32,441 nucleotides of DNA from Rhodoferax sp. Its GTDB lineage: Bacteria > Pseudomonadota > Gammaproteobacteria > Burkholderiales > Burkholderiaceae_C. The position numbers and the translations under genes were made by a program. Where the stretch lies: positions 1-32,441 of the forward strand of contig JAUXQA010000012.1 in assembly GCA_030683195.1 (NCBI GenBank), read 5' to 3'. This document shows positions 8,384-16,958 of the stretch, one piece after another (the stretch's first letter is position 1; the number at the start of each line of letters is the position of its first letter). The notes under the pieces are model-generated. The model was given only the letters and a program-made list of their open reading frames with translations. It did no database searches and was not told the origin of the DNA.

Positions 8384-9628
8384 TCATGCTTTGGGCGGTG
8401 TTCCTTCGGCATTTGAGACGACAACATCGATTTGGATCAAAGCATTGCCGGCCAATCCAGATACGCCAACTGTTCTTCGGGCAGGAACACCGCCCGGGAA
8501 GAATGTGGTGTAAACCTCGTCCACCGCTGCCACGTCTTCGATGTTTTTAAGGGCGATGTTTACTTTCACTGTATCGCTCATGACGTGGCCGATACTTTCA
8601 ACAATCGCCTTGATGTTTTTCAGGCACTGGCCCGCCTGTTCCTTGACGCCGCCAGCGATCATTTCACCAGTTTTTGGATCCAAAGCCAATTGCGCTGAAA
8701 TATGGTTGTAGTGAGAAAAGGCGACAGTTTGTGAGAAGGGGCCTCTTGTCGCATTGTCCGTATTGTTTGCTTTGATGACGATGTTGCGCGCGTCTTCAAC
8801 CGCTTGCGGGGGTGTGCCGTCTCCGTGTGACACAACGGCTTCGATTTGCACCAACGCATCCATCGGCAACGCTGAAGCCACCACGGCCGTCAACGCTGGC
8901 ACATAGCCCGGGAAATATGTTTTATAGGCTGCAGTTGCAGTTTTGATGTCCGAGACATTTGTCACGAACAAGGTGATTCTGACCACATCATCCATCACGT
9001 GGTCGATGCTCTCCAAAATGCACCGGATGTTTTTCAGGCACTGCTCACTCTGCTCTTTGACGCCGCCCGCGACCAGTTCGCCAGTTTGGGGATCCAAAGG
9101 CAACTGGGCTGAGATATTGTTGTAGTGAGAAAAAGCGACGGTTTGTGTAGACAGAGGACTTTTGGGTGCGCTTTCCGTATTTCTTGCCACTTTGACAAGG
9201 TCGCCGGCCTGCGGCGCTTGCGGAATGGTGCCTTCGCCGTTGGATACAAGGGCTTCAATTTGCACCAGCGCACCCAGGGGTAAAGCGGCAACAGCAAGGG
9301 TTGTCCGGGTAGGAACATAGCCGGAGAAGAACGTTGTAAAAACTTCATCTACAGCGTCCATATCCGATATGTTCTTGACGAATGTAGTGAGCCTGACCAC
9401 ATCGTCCATCGCATGGTCGATGCTGTCCAGAATGGCCTTGATGTTTTCAAAGCACTGCCGCGCTTGCTCTTTGACACCGCCGGCCACCAATTCACCGGTT
9501 TTTGGATCGACAGGCAGCTGAGCTGCGAGATTGTTGTAGTGAGAGAACGCGACGGACTGTGAATAGGGGCCTGTACTTTTTGGCGCATTTGCCGTATTTC
9601 TTGCCAAGACTGCGTTGTAGTTACTCAT
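8384..9628 (-). CDS. Protein with three tandem RidA (YjgF/YER057c/UK114) domains (ORF open to 9700; MSNYNAVLARN start preferred)
   Basis: Three copies of [Q/S]xVAFSHYNxxxAQLxxDPxTGExxAGGVKEQxxQCxxNIxxIxxSIxHxMxDxVx, spaced exactly 138 codons (V of VAFSHYN encoded at ~9553, 9139, 8725). Confidence 0.92.
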   Translation of the reverse strand: MSNYNAVLARNTANAPKSTGPYSQSVAFSHYNNLAAQLPVDPKTGELVAGGVKEQARQCFENIKAILDSIDHAMDDVVRLTTFVKNISDMDAVDEVFTTFFSGYVPTRTTLAVAALPLGALVQIEALVSNGEGTIPQAPQAGDLVKVARNTESAPKSPLSTQTVAFSHYNNISAQLPLDPQTGELVAGGVKEQSEQCLKNIRCILESIDHVMDDVVRITLFVTNVSDIKTATAAYKTYFPGYVPALTAVVASALPMDALVQIEAVVSHGDGTPPQAVEDARNIVIKANNTDNATRGPFSQTVAFSHYNHISAQLALDPKTGEMIAGGVKEQAGQCLKNIKAIVESIGHVMSDTVKVNIALKNIEDVAAVDEVYTTFFPGGVPARRTVGVSGLAGNALIQIDVVVSNAEGTPPKA

Positions 9629-9887
9629 GAGATGATTGAATTCTGGGGTTGTAGTTGTAAGCTGATTTAACGTGATTTGGAAACCGGACAAGCATTTCAA
9701 CTGCCTTCTGGACAGAATCGTAGCTTTGATCGACCACTAACCCACGTTAAAACCCTAGGGATTCTCGCTGCAGACCGACTCTTGGGCAAGCCACTGCCAT
9801 CACCAAAAATGTGCCTGCTGGTCGAAGACATGGTCGCCTGACACCAGCCCGCCCAAAGCGGGGCAGGACCGGTGTGAATGATGCGAA

Positions 9888-9933
9888 TTCAATAGCTGCA
9901 AACACAATAGACACGCCGGCCAGAGGTCAATTT
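9888..9933 (+). repeat. Dispersed 46-nt intergenic repeat, copy A
   Basis: ttcaatagc-N16-acgccggccagaggtcaattt; shares 9 nt at the left end and 21 identical nt at the right end with copy B at identical spacing. Confidence 0.7.
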
Positions 9934-9947
9934 TTCCATAAAAAGCC

Positions 9948-10976
9948 TCATGCCACCCCCACCCAGCGCTTGCGGCTGGTGCGCAGGCTGTAGCGGGCGC
10001 GGTAGGCGGCCGGCAGGTCGCCGGTCTGGCGGGCAAAAAGCCGCCGGAAGGTGCCGGTGTCCTGGTAGCCGCACATCTGCCCGACCTGCTCCACGCTCAC
10101 ATAGGTGGTCTCCAGCAGCACCCGCGCGCGGGCCACGCGCAGGCCATGCAAATAGTCCAGCGGGCTTTGTCCGTAGGCGCTGGCAAAGTGGCGCAAGAGC
10201 GTGCGTGGGCTGGTGGCAGCGGCCTGCGCCGTGGCACTCAGGCTGTAGGGCTCGGTCATGTGGTCTTCCAGCCAGCGGCGCGCCCGCTCCAGCGCGCCGG
10301 GGGGCAGCAGGCGGGGCAGGCCACCCAGCGCCATGCCGGCGGCCACCTGCTGACGCGACTCAGAGTGCAAAAAAACGTGGGCTGCGGCCATCGCCAGCTC
10401 GGCCACGGGGGTGTGACTCAGCATGTTCAGCACCACCTCGGTGGCCAATACCGGAGAGTCACAGGTCCAGACCCGGTCGTCCACGGTCCAGGGCCGGTCG
10501 GTCACCAGGGCCACGCCCGGGGCGTGGCGCAGCACCGGCCCGACAAACGGCCACGGCACCACCGCCTGACGCTGCAAAAGCCCCACTTCGCCCAGTAACG
10601 CCACCCCTGTGCTGAGCCCGGCGACCAAGCCACCCGCGGTATGCACTTGCGCCAGCCGGGCGGCTGACGGGGCAGCCTGGGTGACGAGTTGGTCCAGGTG
10701 GGGCCCGCTTTGCGCGTGCCAGCCGGGCACCACCACCATCGAGGCGCGCCCCCGCCAGCGTGACCCCTGAGGCAGAGACTGCGGCACGCGGGCACCTCGG
10801 GCGCACCACCAGCGCCAAGTCACCGGATCGGTCACGCGGGGCGTGCGCATGGCGGCCACCAGGTTGATGCAGCGCAGCACATCCACCACGGCCAACGCGG
10901 CCCCGGCCAGAACCTCGGGCCCCCAAAAAATGTCAATACACAACACGGGGCTGGCGGTTTGGGCAGGCAATGACAT
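9948..10976 (-). CDS. GlxA-family transcriptional regulator (DJ-1/PfpI-like domain + AraC HTH)
   Basis: C-terminal AraC HTH: LSATAQAAATSPRTLLRHFASAYGQSPLDYLHGLRVARARVLLETTYVSVEQVGQMCGYQDTGTFRRLFARQTG; N-terminal amidotransferase-like region. Confidence 0.88.
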   Translation of the reverse strand: MSLPAQTASPVLCIDIFWGPEVLAGAALAVVDVLRCINLVAAMRTPRVTDPVTWRWWCARGARVPQSLPQGSRWRGRASMVVVPGWHAQSGPHLDQLVTQAAPSAARLAQVHTAGGLVAGLSTGVALLGEVGLLQRQAVVPWPFVGPVLRHAPGVALVTDRPWTVDDRVWTCDSPVLATEVVLNMLSHTPVAELAMAAAHVFLHSESRQQVAAGMALGGLPRLLPPGALERARRWLEDHMTEPYSLSATAQAAATSPRTLLRHFASAYGQSPLDYLHGLRVARARVLLETTYVSVEQVGQMCGYQDTGTFRRLFARQTGDLPAAYRARYSLRTSRKRWVGVA

Positions 10977-11071
10977 GGCGAAAACACCCTCTATGTTGGC
11001 AACTGTTGCACTTTAGCCCAGGGCGCTTATCCCGTAGCATGAATCCTTCATCTGACCCACCAGGAGTTTTC

Positions 11072-12088
11072 ATGCGCTCACTGCCTCTTGCCGCCGCCCC
11101 TGCCTCACACGGCGGGCCCCGACCGAGCCGCCGCCATGTGGTGCTGGCGGGTGCCGCCACGCTGGCCGCTCCCCTGGCTTGGGCTCAACCCGGCTTCCCC
11201 AGCAAGCCGCTCACGCTGATCGTGCCGTTCACGGCGGGCGGTGCGTCGGATGTGGGCGCCCGCATGCTGGGCACGGAGCTGGGCAAACTGCTGGGCCAGA
11301 CCGTGGTGGTGGAAAACCTGGCCGGCGCCGGTGGCGCACTGGCCGTGCAAAAACTCATTCGCGCACCCGCCGACGGCCACACGCTGCTCTACGGCGGCAT
11401 GAGCGAGACCTTGCTGGTGCCTCTGATCAACCCCAGCCTGGGCTACAAACCCGAAGACCTGTTGCCCGTGGCCCTGGCGGGCAGCTCACCTATTTTGTTT
11501 GTGGTGCGACCTGAATTCCCGGCCAACACCATGGACGAGCTGGTGGCCCTCGTGCGCAAAAACCCCGGCAAGTACAGCTTTGGATCCGCCGGCATTGGCT
11601 CGTTTGCCCATGTGATGGGTGAGGTGGTCAAGGAGCGCGCGGGCATGTTCATGGTGCACATCCCGTACCGGGGCGGGCAGCAAATCATCACCGATGTGAT
11701 TGGCGGCCAACTCGACATGGGCATCACCACCGCCGCCAACGCGGCGTCGATGATTGCCAACAAACGGATCAAGGCGCTGGGCGTGTCGGCGGGGGAACGG
11801 GTGCCGGTAATCAAGGACGTGCCGACTTTCTCTGAGTCAAATGCACTCAAGGGCCTGCAGATGAGTGTGTGGGCTTTTGTTTACGCCCCCAACAACACGC
11901 CCGCAGCGGTAGTGGAACGGCTGAACACGGCCATCAACACCGCTCTGATGGTGCCCGCGCTCAAGGAGGCACGGGTTCGGCTGGCCTCCGACCTGCCCTC
12001 ACTGATGACGCCGGCACAGTCTCGCGCCTTTATTGCGGCAGAACAGGCACTGTACAAGCCGGTAACCAGCCGCATCAAGCCGGAGTAG
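11072..12088 (+). CDS. Bug/TctC-family tripartite tricarboxylate transporter solute-binding protein
   Basis: Tat-like SRRHVVLAGAATLAAPLAWA; FPSKPLTLIVPFTAGGASDVGARMLGTELGKLLGQTVVVENLAGAGGALA...; CAGGAG upstream of the ATG at 11072. Confidence 0.92.
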   Translation: MRSLPLAAAPASHGGPRPSRRHVVLAGAATLAAPLAWAQPGFPSKPLTLIVPFTAGGASDVGARMLGTELGKLLGQTVVVENLAGAGGALAVQKLIRAPADGHTLLYGGMSETLLVPLINPSLGYKPEDLLPVALAGSSPILFVVRPEFPANTMDELVALVRKNPGKYSFGSAGIGSFAHVMGEVVKERAGMFMVHIPYRGGQQIITDVIGGQLDMGITTAANAASMIANKRIKALGVSAGERVPVIKDVPTFSESNALKGLQMSVWAFVYAPNNTPAAVVERLNTAINTALMVPALKEARVRLASDLPSLMTPAQSRAFIAAEQALYKPVTSRIKPE

Positions 12089-12091
12089 GCG

Positions 12092-13273
12092 ATGCCAGAA
12101 ACCGCAAATCAAAGCGCGCACGCAGCACAACCCGGGCAAGCCCAAGACCCCCAAGACGCAGCCAACGGCACTGGCGGTTACGCCCCAAACTACGCGACCG
12201 CCCGCCAGCAGTTTCTGGCCGCAGCCACTCTGGCGGGCGTTGCGCTGGAGAGCCTGCCACACCCGCAACGCGGCCCCGACGGCGGCGAACTCGCCATTGA
12301 CCTGGCCTGGCTGGGCCCGCGCGACGCCCGACGCGTGCTGGTGCTGATCAGCGGCACGCATGGCGTGGAGGGCTACCAGGGCAGCGCAGCGCAAGTGGGC
12401 TTCTTGGGCCACACCGCCAGCACCCTGCCAGCGGATACTGCCGCGCTCTTGATACATGGCCTGAACCCGTACGGCTTCGCCTGGGTGCGCCGGGTGAATG
12501 AAGACAACGTCGACCTGAACCGCAACTACCTGGACTTCTCGCGCCCGCTGCCCAGCAACCCGGGCTACGGGCAAGTGCACACCCTGATCCTGCCCGAGGC
12601 ACTCACCCCGGCGGCACTGGGGCAGGTGCAGCAGCAGTTGGTGGATTACATGGCGCGCGTGGGCAAGGCGGCAGCCGCCACGGCCATCACCGGGGGGCAG
12701 TACACCCATCCGGACGGCATTTTTTATGGCGGCCAGGGCCTGTGCTGGTCCAACCGCCAACTGGCCAGCATCGCCGGACGCTACCTGCAGCAGGCCCGCG
12801 TGATCTGCGTGCTGGACCACCACACTGGCTTGGGACCGGTAGGCCACACCGAGCTGATCTGCCGCCACCCCGCAGGCTCGCCCGAGCTGGCACTGGCACG
12901 CGCCTGGCTGGGGCCGGATGTCACTTCCCCGGCCGCAGGCGAATCGGCCTCGGCCGTGATTGATGGCAATGTGCGCATGGCCTTTGGCAGCCTGTGCCCG
13001 CACGCGCAAGTGGTGTCGGTCTGCCCCGAGGTCGGCACGGCCCCCGAGTCCCAGGTGCTGGCGGCCTTGCTGGCTGACAACTGGCTGCACCAGCGCGGCG
13101 CGCCACTCTCGGCACTGGGTGACGGTGTGCGCCAGCAAATGATGGGTGCCTTTTGCCCCCGCGATGCCGCCTGGCGCGCCCAGGCGTTGGCGCGCGCCAT
13201 GGCCATCCACCGCAGCGCACTGGTCGGGCTGAGCAGCGTGGCGCTTGAACCGCTCGCGCTGGATCACGCATGA
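12092..13273 (+). CDS. DUF2817 / M14-like metallo-hydrolase
   Basis: VLVLISGTHGVEGYQGSAAQVGFL, ALLIHGLNPYGFAWVRRVNEDNVDLNRNYLDFS; begins 3 nt after the preceding stop. Confidence 0.87.
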   Translation: MPETANQSAHAAQPGQAQDPQDAANGTGGYAPNYATARQQFLAAATLAGVALESLPHPQRGPDGGELAIDLAWLGPRDARRVLVLISGTHGVEGYQGSAAQVGFLGHTASTLPADTAALLIHGLNPYGFAWVRRVNEDNVDLNRNYLDFSRPLPSNPGYGQVHTLILPEALTPAALGQVQQQLVDYMARVGKAAAATAITGGQYTHPDGIFYGGQGLCWSNRQLASIAGRYLQQARVICVLDHHTGLGPVGHTELICRHPAGSPELALARAWLGPDVTSPAAGESASAVIDGNVRMAFGSLCPHAQVVSVCPEVGTAPESQVLAALLADNWLHQRGAPLSALGDGVRQQMMGAFCPRDAAWRAQALARAMAIHRSALVGLSSVALEPLALDHA

Positions 13274-14814
13274 ACGCCGCAGCTTCACTTGCGCCCCGCC
13301 CCCTGCGTGTGGGTGTGTGCGGCTTCTTTATTGAGTGCAACCGTTGGTCCCCGCTGAGCACGGCCGACAGCTTCTTCGCCGGCATGGACCTGGCCGGTGA
13401 CGCCCTGCAAGCCGAACTCCGGCGCGAGCAGCCCCGCACCTTGCCCGACACGGCCGGCTTTGTGGCCGCCATGAACCGGCTCGGGCCTTGGGAACCTGTG
13501 GCCTTGCGCTTGGCCGCAGCCCAGCCCGGAGGCCCGGTGATGCACAGCTACTTCGAATCTGTCGCCCGAGATATCGAAGCGCGCCTGCTGGCCGCAGGCC
13601 CGCTGGACGCCGTGTTCATTTCATCCCATGGCGCCGCGCTGACCACCGAATGCGACGACCCGGATGGCGAGTTGTTTGAACGCATCCGCGCCATCGTGGG
13701 ACCAAATGTGCCAGTGGTGGCAGTGCTGGACTTGCACACCAATGTGTCGAGTCGCATGACCGATGCCCTGTCTGCGTTTGTCGCTTACCGCACCAACCCC
13801 CACACCGACCTGCGCGAGCGCGGTGAAGAGGCCGCGCAACTCCTGTACACGCTAGTGGCCCACGGCCCTGGAGTGGTGGAACTCGTCAAATTGCCCCTGG
13901 TTCCCCCGGCCACCACGCAACTGGTGAGGCCCGGCTCGCCTTACGCCGATCTGATTGCACTGGGGCAGACCCAGGCGGGTGGGTCAATTCTGAACGTGTC
14001 GCTGTGCGGCGGCTTTGCGTTGGCGGACTGCGCCAAGTGCGGCTTTTCAGTGGTGGTGACTGCGCAAGACGGCAACCGGGCTGCTGCCCGGGCCCTGGCG
14101 ACCGAACTCGCGCGCGCCGTGTGGCAGCAGCGCCACCGATTTGTCTCGCCGCTCACGCCTTTGCCCGATGCCGTGCGCGCTGCCGTGCTGGCCGGCCGCC
14201 CCGGGGGCCAGCCCCTGATATTGGCGGACGTGGCCGACAACCCGGGCGGTGGCGGGGGTGGCAACACCGTCACGCTCCTGCTCGCCCTGCTCAGTTCGGG
14301 TGCCCAGGGTGTCTTGCTGGGGGTGTTCACCGACGCCGCACTGGCCAGCGAAGCCCACGCGCGGGGCGTCGGCGCTGAATTCACCGCGCACTTCAACCGC
14401 GACAGCACCGATCCAGTGATTGCACCCTCCCTCAGTCACCCGGCCCGCGTGCTGACCCTGTCCGACGGGCGTTTTGTCGGGCGCCAAGGCATGGTGAGCG
14501 GCTCGCAGCAGACCATGGGGCACTCGGCCCTGCTGGACCTGGGCGGCGTGCGGGTAGCGGTGATCTCACAGCGCCAGCAACTCATTGACCCCGCGCAACT
14601 TGACGTGCTGGGCGTGGACCTCGGCACCGTGTGCACCCTGGCCGTCAAGAGCCGAGGGCATTTTCGGGCCGCTTTTGAGGGGTTTGCACCGCCTGACCGC
14701 ATACTGGAGGTGGATTGCCCCGGCCTGACCACGCCCAACCTCGCCACCTTGGCGTGGACCCGCCTGCCGCGCCCTATTTTCCCCCTTGACCAAGACCTTA
14801 CCTGGACCCCCTGA
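13270..14814 (+). CDS. M81-family metallopeptidase (MlrC-like)
   Basis: FISSHGAALTTECDDPDGELFERIR, VVAVLDLHTNVSSRMTDAL, AYRTNPHTDLRERGEEAAQLL, ADVADNPGGGGGGNT; overlaps previous gene by 4 nt (ATGA). Confidence 0.9.
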   Translation: MNAAASLAPRPLRVGVCGFFIECNRWSPLSTADSFFAGMDLAGDALQAELRREQPRTLPDTAGFVAAMNRLGPWEPVALRLAAAQPGGPVMHSYFESVARDIEARLLAAGPLDAVFISSHGAALTTECDDPDGELFERIRAIVGPNVPVVAVLDLHTNVSSRMTDALSAFVAYRTNPHTDLRERGEEAAQLLYTLVAHGPGVVELVKLPLVPPATTQLVRPGSPYADLIALGQTQAGGSILNVSLCGGFALADCAKCGFSVVVTAQDGNRAAARALATELARAVWQQRHRFVSPLTPLPDAVRAAVLAGRPGGQPLILADVADNPGGGGGGNTVTLLLALLSSGAQGVLLGVFTDAALASEAHARGVGAEFTAHFNRDSTDPVIAPSLSHPARVLTLSDGRFVGRQGMVSGSQQTMGHSALLDLGGVRVAVISQRQQLIDPAQLDVLGVDLGTVCTLAVKSRGHFRAAFEGFAPPDRILEVDCPGLTTPNLATLAWTRLPRPIFPLDQDLTWTP

Positions 14815-14816
14815 AC

Positions 14817-15827
14817 ATGGACTTATCCCGCTTTCCCCGCCGCCGTTACTCAGTTGGACCCACACCCCTGGAGTTTTTGCCCAACTTCACCCGCGCCCTG
14901 AGCCCCCAGGGCGACGGCCCCAACATCTGGATCAAGCGCGATGACATGCTGGGCCTGTTCCCCGGCGGCAACAAGACCCGCAAGCTCGAATTTTTGATGG
15001 CCGATGCCCTGGCCCAGGGCACCGACACGCTCATCACCTGCGGCGCGCCCCAAAGCAACCACTGCCGCATTACGCTGGCGGCCGCCGTCAAAGAAGGCCT
15101 CAAATGCCGCTTTGTGATTGAAGAGCGGGTGCCCGGCAGCTTCAACGAGACGGCCAGCGGCAACCATTTCATGTTCCGCCTCATGGGCGTGGAGTCCCTC
15201 ACCGTGGTGCCCGGAGGCAGCAACATGGCCGCTGCCATGCAACAGGTGGCCGACGAGCTGGCTGCCGAGGGCCGCAAGGGCTACATCATCCCCGGCGGCG
15301 GCTCCAACGCACTGGGCGGCCTGGGTTACGTGGCCTGTGCGCAAGAGCTGCAAGAGCAGTTTTTCGAGCAAGGCGTGCGCATCGACCGCGTGGTGGTGGG
15401 CTCCGGCAGCTCGGGCACGCACGGCGGGCTGCTTGCAGGATTTTTGGGCAACCACATCAACATCCCCATCGTGGGCATTGGCGTGAGCCGCGATCCCGCC
15501 GATCAGGAGCCGCTGGTGCACAAGGAAGCGCAGGCCGTGGCCGACCTGCTGGGCACTGGCATGACCATTCCGCGCGACGCGGTGGTGAGCGTGGGCGGCT
15601 ACTGGCAACCCAAATACTCCATCCCGAACGACGCCATGGTGGAGGCCGTGCAACTCCTGGCCCGCACCGAGGCAATTCTCCTGGACCCGGTCTACACCGG
15701 CAAAATCATGGCCGGCCTGATCGGCCTGGCACGCCAAGGCTTTTTCAAACCGGGCGAAAACGTGCTGTTTTTACACACCGGCGGCATGCCGTCCCTGCAC
15801 GCCTATGAACGGGAGTTGCTGGCCTGA
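14817..15827 (+). CDS. PLP-dependent D-cysteine desulfhydrase / ACC-deaminase family enzyme
   Basis: IWIKRDDMLGLFPGGNKTRKLEFLMADAL, GAPQSNHCR, VVVGSGSSGTHGGLLAG, LDPVYTGKIMAGLI, LFLHTGGMPSLHAYE. Confidence 0.9.
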   Translation: MDLSRFPRRRYSVGPTPLEFLPNFTRALSPQGDGPNIWIKRDDMLGLFPGGNKTRKLEFLMADALAQGTDTLITCGAPQSNHCRITLAAAVKEGLKCRFVIEERVPGSFNETASGNHFMFRLMGVESLTVVPGGSNMAAAMQQVADELAAEGRKGYIIPGGGSNALGGLGYVACAQELQEQFFEQGVRIDRVVVGSGSSGTHGGLLAGFLGNHINIPIVGIGVSRDPADQEPLVHKEAQAVADLLGTGMTIPRDAVVSVGGYWQPKYSIPNDAMVEAVQLLARTEAILLDPVYTGKIMAGLIGLARQGFFKPGENVLFLHTGGMPSLHAYERELLA

Positions 15828-15834
15828 TTATTAT

Positions 15835-15880
15835 TTCAATAGCAATCCAGGCAATTAATACGCCGGCCAGAGGTCAATTT
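15835..15880 (+). repeat. Dispersed 46-nt intergenic repeat, copy B
   Basis: ttcaatagc-N16-acgccggccagaggtcaattt; same length and ends as copy A. Confidence 0.7.
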
Positions 15881-16010
15881 GGCGCTTAAAGCACGCCCGC
15901 AAGCGACGGGCACCCCGGAGAGGCGACTTTTGAGCCCGCGAGGCGAGCATTTCGGTGTAATCTCACCCGGGTTTTGTATGCCCGTACAACTTTTCATCAA
16001 GGTAGCCACC

Positions 16011-16379
16011 ATGAACCTATTTCGATCCAGCTTGCTATTGACCGCCTTGACTGCCGTCATGGCCCAAGGCTCCGCGTTTGCCGGCGCGGCCGACTTCACC
16101 CTGGTGAACCGCACCGGCTATGACCTGCGCGAGGTCTACATTTCTCCCTCCAACAAAAACGCCTGGGGCAAAGACCGCATGGGAGACTATGTGCTGGAGA
16201 ACAACAAGCAACGCCTGTTCAAGTTCTCGGACAAAAGCGCTTGCACCCAGGACTTGAAAGTGGTCTTTGACGATGACGGCTCCGAAGTCATCTGGGAGGA
16301 CTTCGACCTGTGCGAACTCAACAAAATAACCCTGCGCTACAACCGCAAGACCGACGTGGTGTCGGCCGACACCGAATAA
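16011..16379 (+). CDS. Secreted hypothetical protein
   Basis: Signal peptide MNLFRSSLLLTALTAVMAQGSAFAGA; mature domain DFTLVNRTGYDLREVYISPSNKNAWG...; start at 16011 within the larger ORF. Confidence 0.7.
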   Translation: MNLFRSSLLLTALTAVMAQGSAFAGAADFTLVNRTGYDLREVYISPSNKNAWGKDRMGDYVLENNKQRLFKFSDKSACTQDLKVVFDDDGSEVIWEDFDLCELNKITLRYNRKTDVVSADTE

Positions 16380-16388
16380 GCGTCGCCC

Positions 16389-16634
16389 ATGCCCGCCACT
16401 GAAATCACCGTTACCTCGGCCGGCGTGGTCGCGGGCAAAGAAATGCTCATTCCCACGGGCAAAGAAGGCCCGGTGCTGGCGCACCTGCAAGATTGGCTCA
16501 GCGCCAAAATCAAGGCCAAAACCGCCGTCAAAGACGTGAGCGCGTCCGTGCTGGTCAAAGGCATCAAGCAATGGGCGGCGTATGAGGAAAAAGCAGGCTC
16601 CAAAAAAGTACTGACCGTCTTCAAAATCACCTGA
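16389..16634 (+). CDS. Small hypothetical protein
   Basis: ATG ORF of 81 aa, 9 nt after the preceding stop. Confidence 0.5.
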   Translation: MPATEITVTSAGVVAGKEMLIPTGKEGPVLAHLQDWLSAKIKAKTAVKDVSASVLVKGIKQWAAYEEKAGSKKVLTVFKIT

Positions 16635-16709
16635 GCGCCCCGGAAAACAGGCGCCTGCGCCCCGCCCGCAGACTCACTCCAACACCCCCATCACCGACAG
16701 GATCCCAAC

Positions 16710-16958
16710 ATGACCACAACCCAAGAAACACAAGCCTGGGAGGCGCTCAAGCGCCTCGGAGACGCAGCGCTGGAGCGCGGAGGCGTCCAGGCGGTGCTTC
16801 AGATGTTCGTCGCCGTGCTCACATCTGCCGAGCAGGTTGCCCAGGAGAGCGAAGCCGCAGGCAACCCCGATGAGATGGCGACCGAGGTCATCTCCACTTG
16901 GTTGTCAACGACCTACGTACCCGAGATGCTGGAAGCAATGACGCAGACCCCGCCGTGA
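16710..16958 (+). CDS. Small hypothetical protein
   Basis: ATG ORF of 82 aa; stop overlaps the likely GTG start of the MFS gene (GTGA). Confidence 0.55.
   Translation: MTTTQETQAWEALKRLGDAALERGGVQAVLQMFVAVLTSAEQVAQESEAAGNPDEMATEVISTWLSTTYVPEMLEAMTQTPP

Noticed and set aside
9700-9950. Possible insertion-sequence remnant between the RidA fusion and the GlxA gene
   Set aside because: No transposase fragment or terminal inverted repeats could be identified; only the 46-nt repeat copy A is supported.
11999-13288. 429-aa - strand ORF opposite DUF2817
   Set aside because: Antisense to a gene with clear catalytic motifs; low-complexity G/Q/H/R-rich translation.
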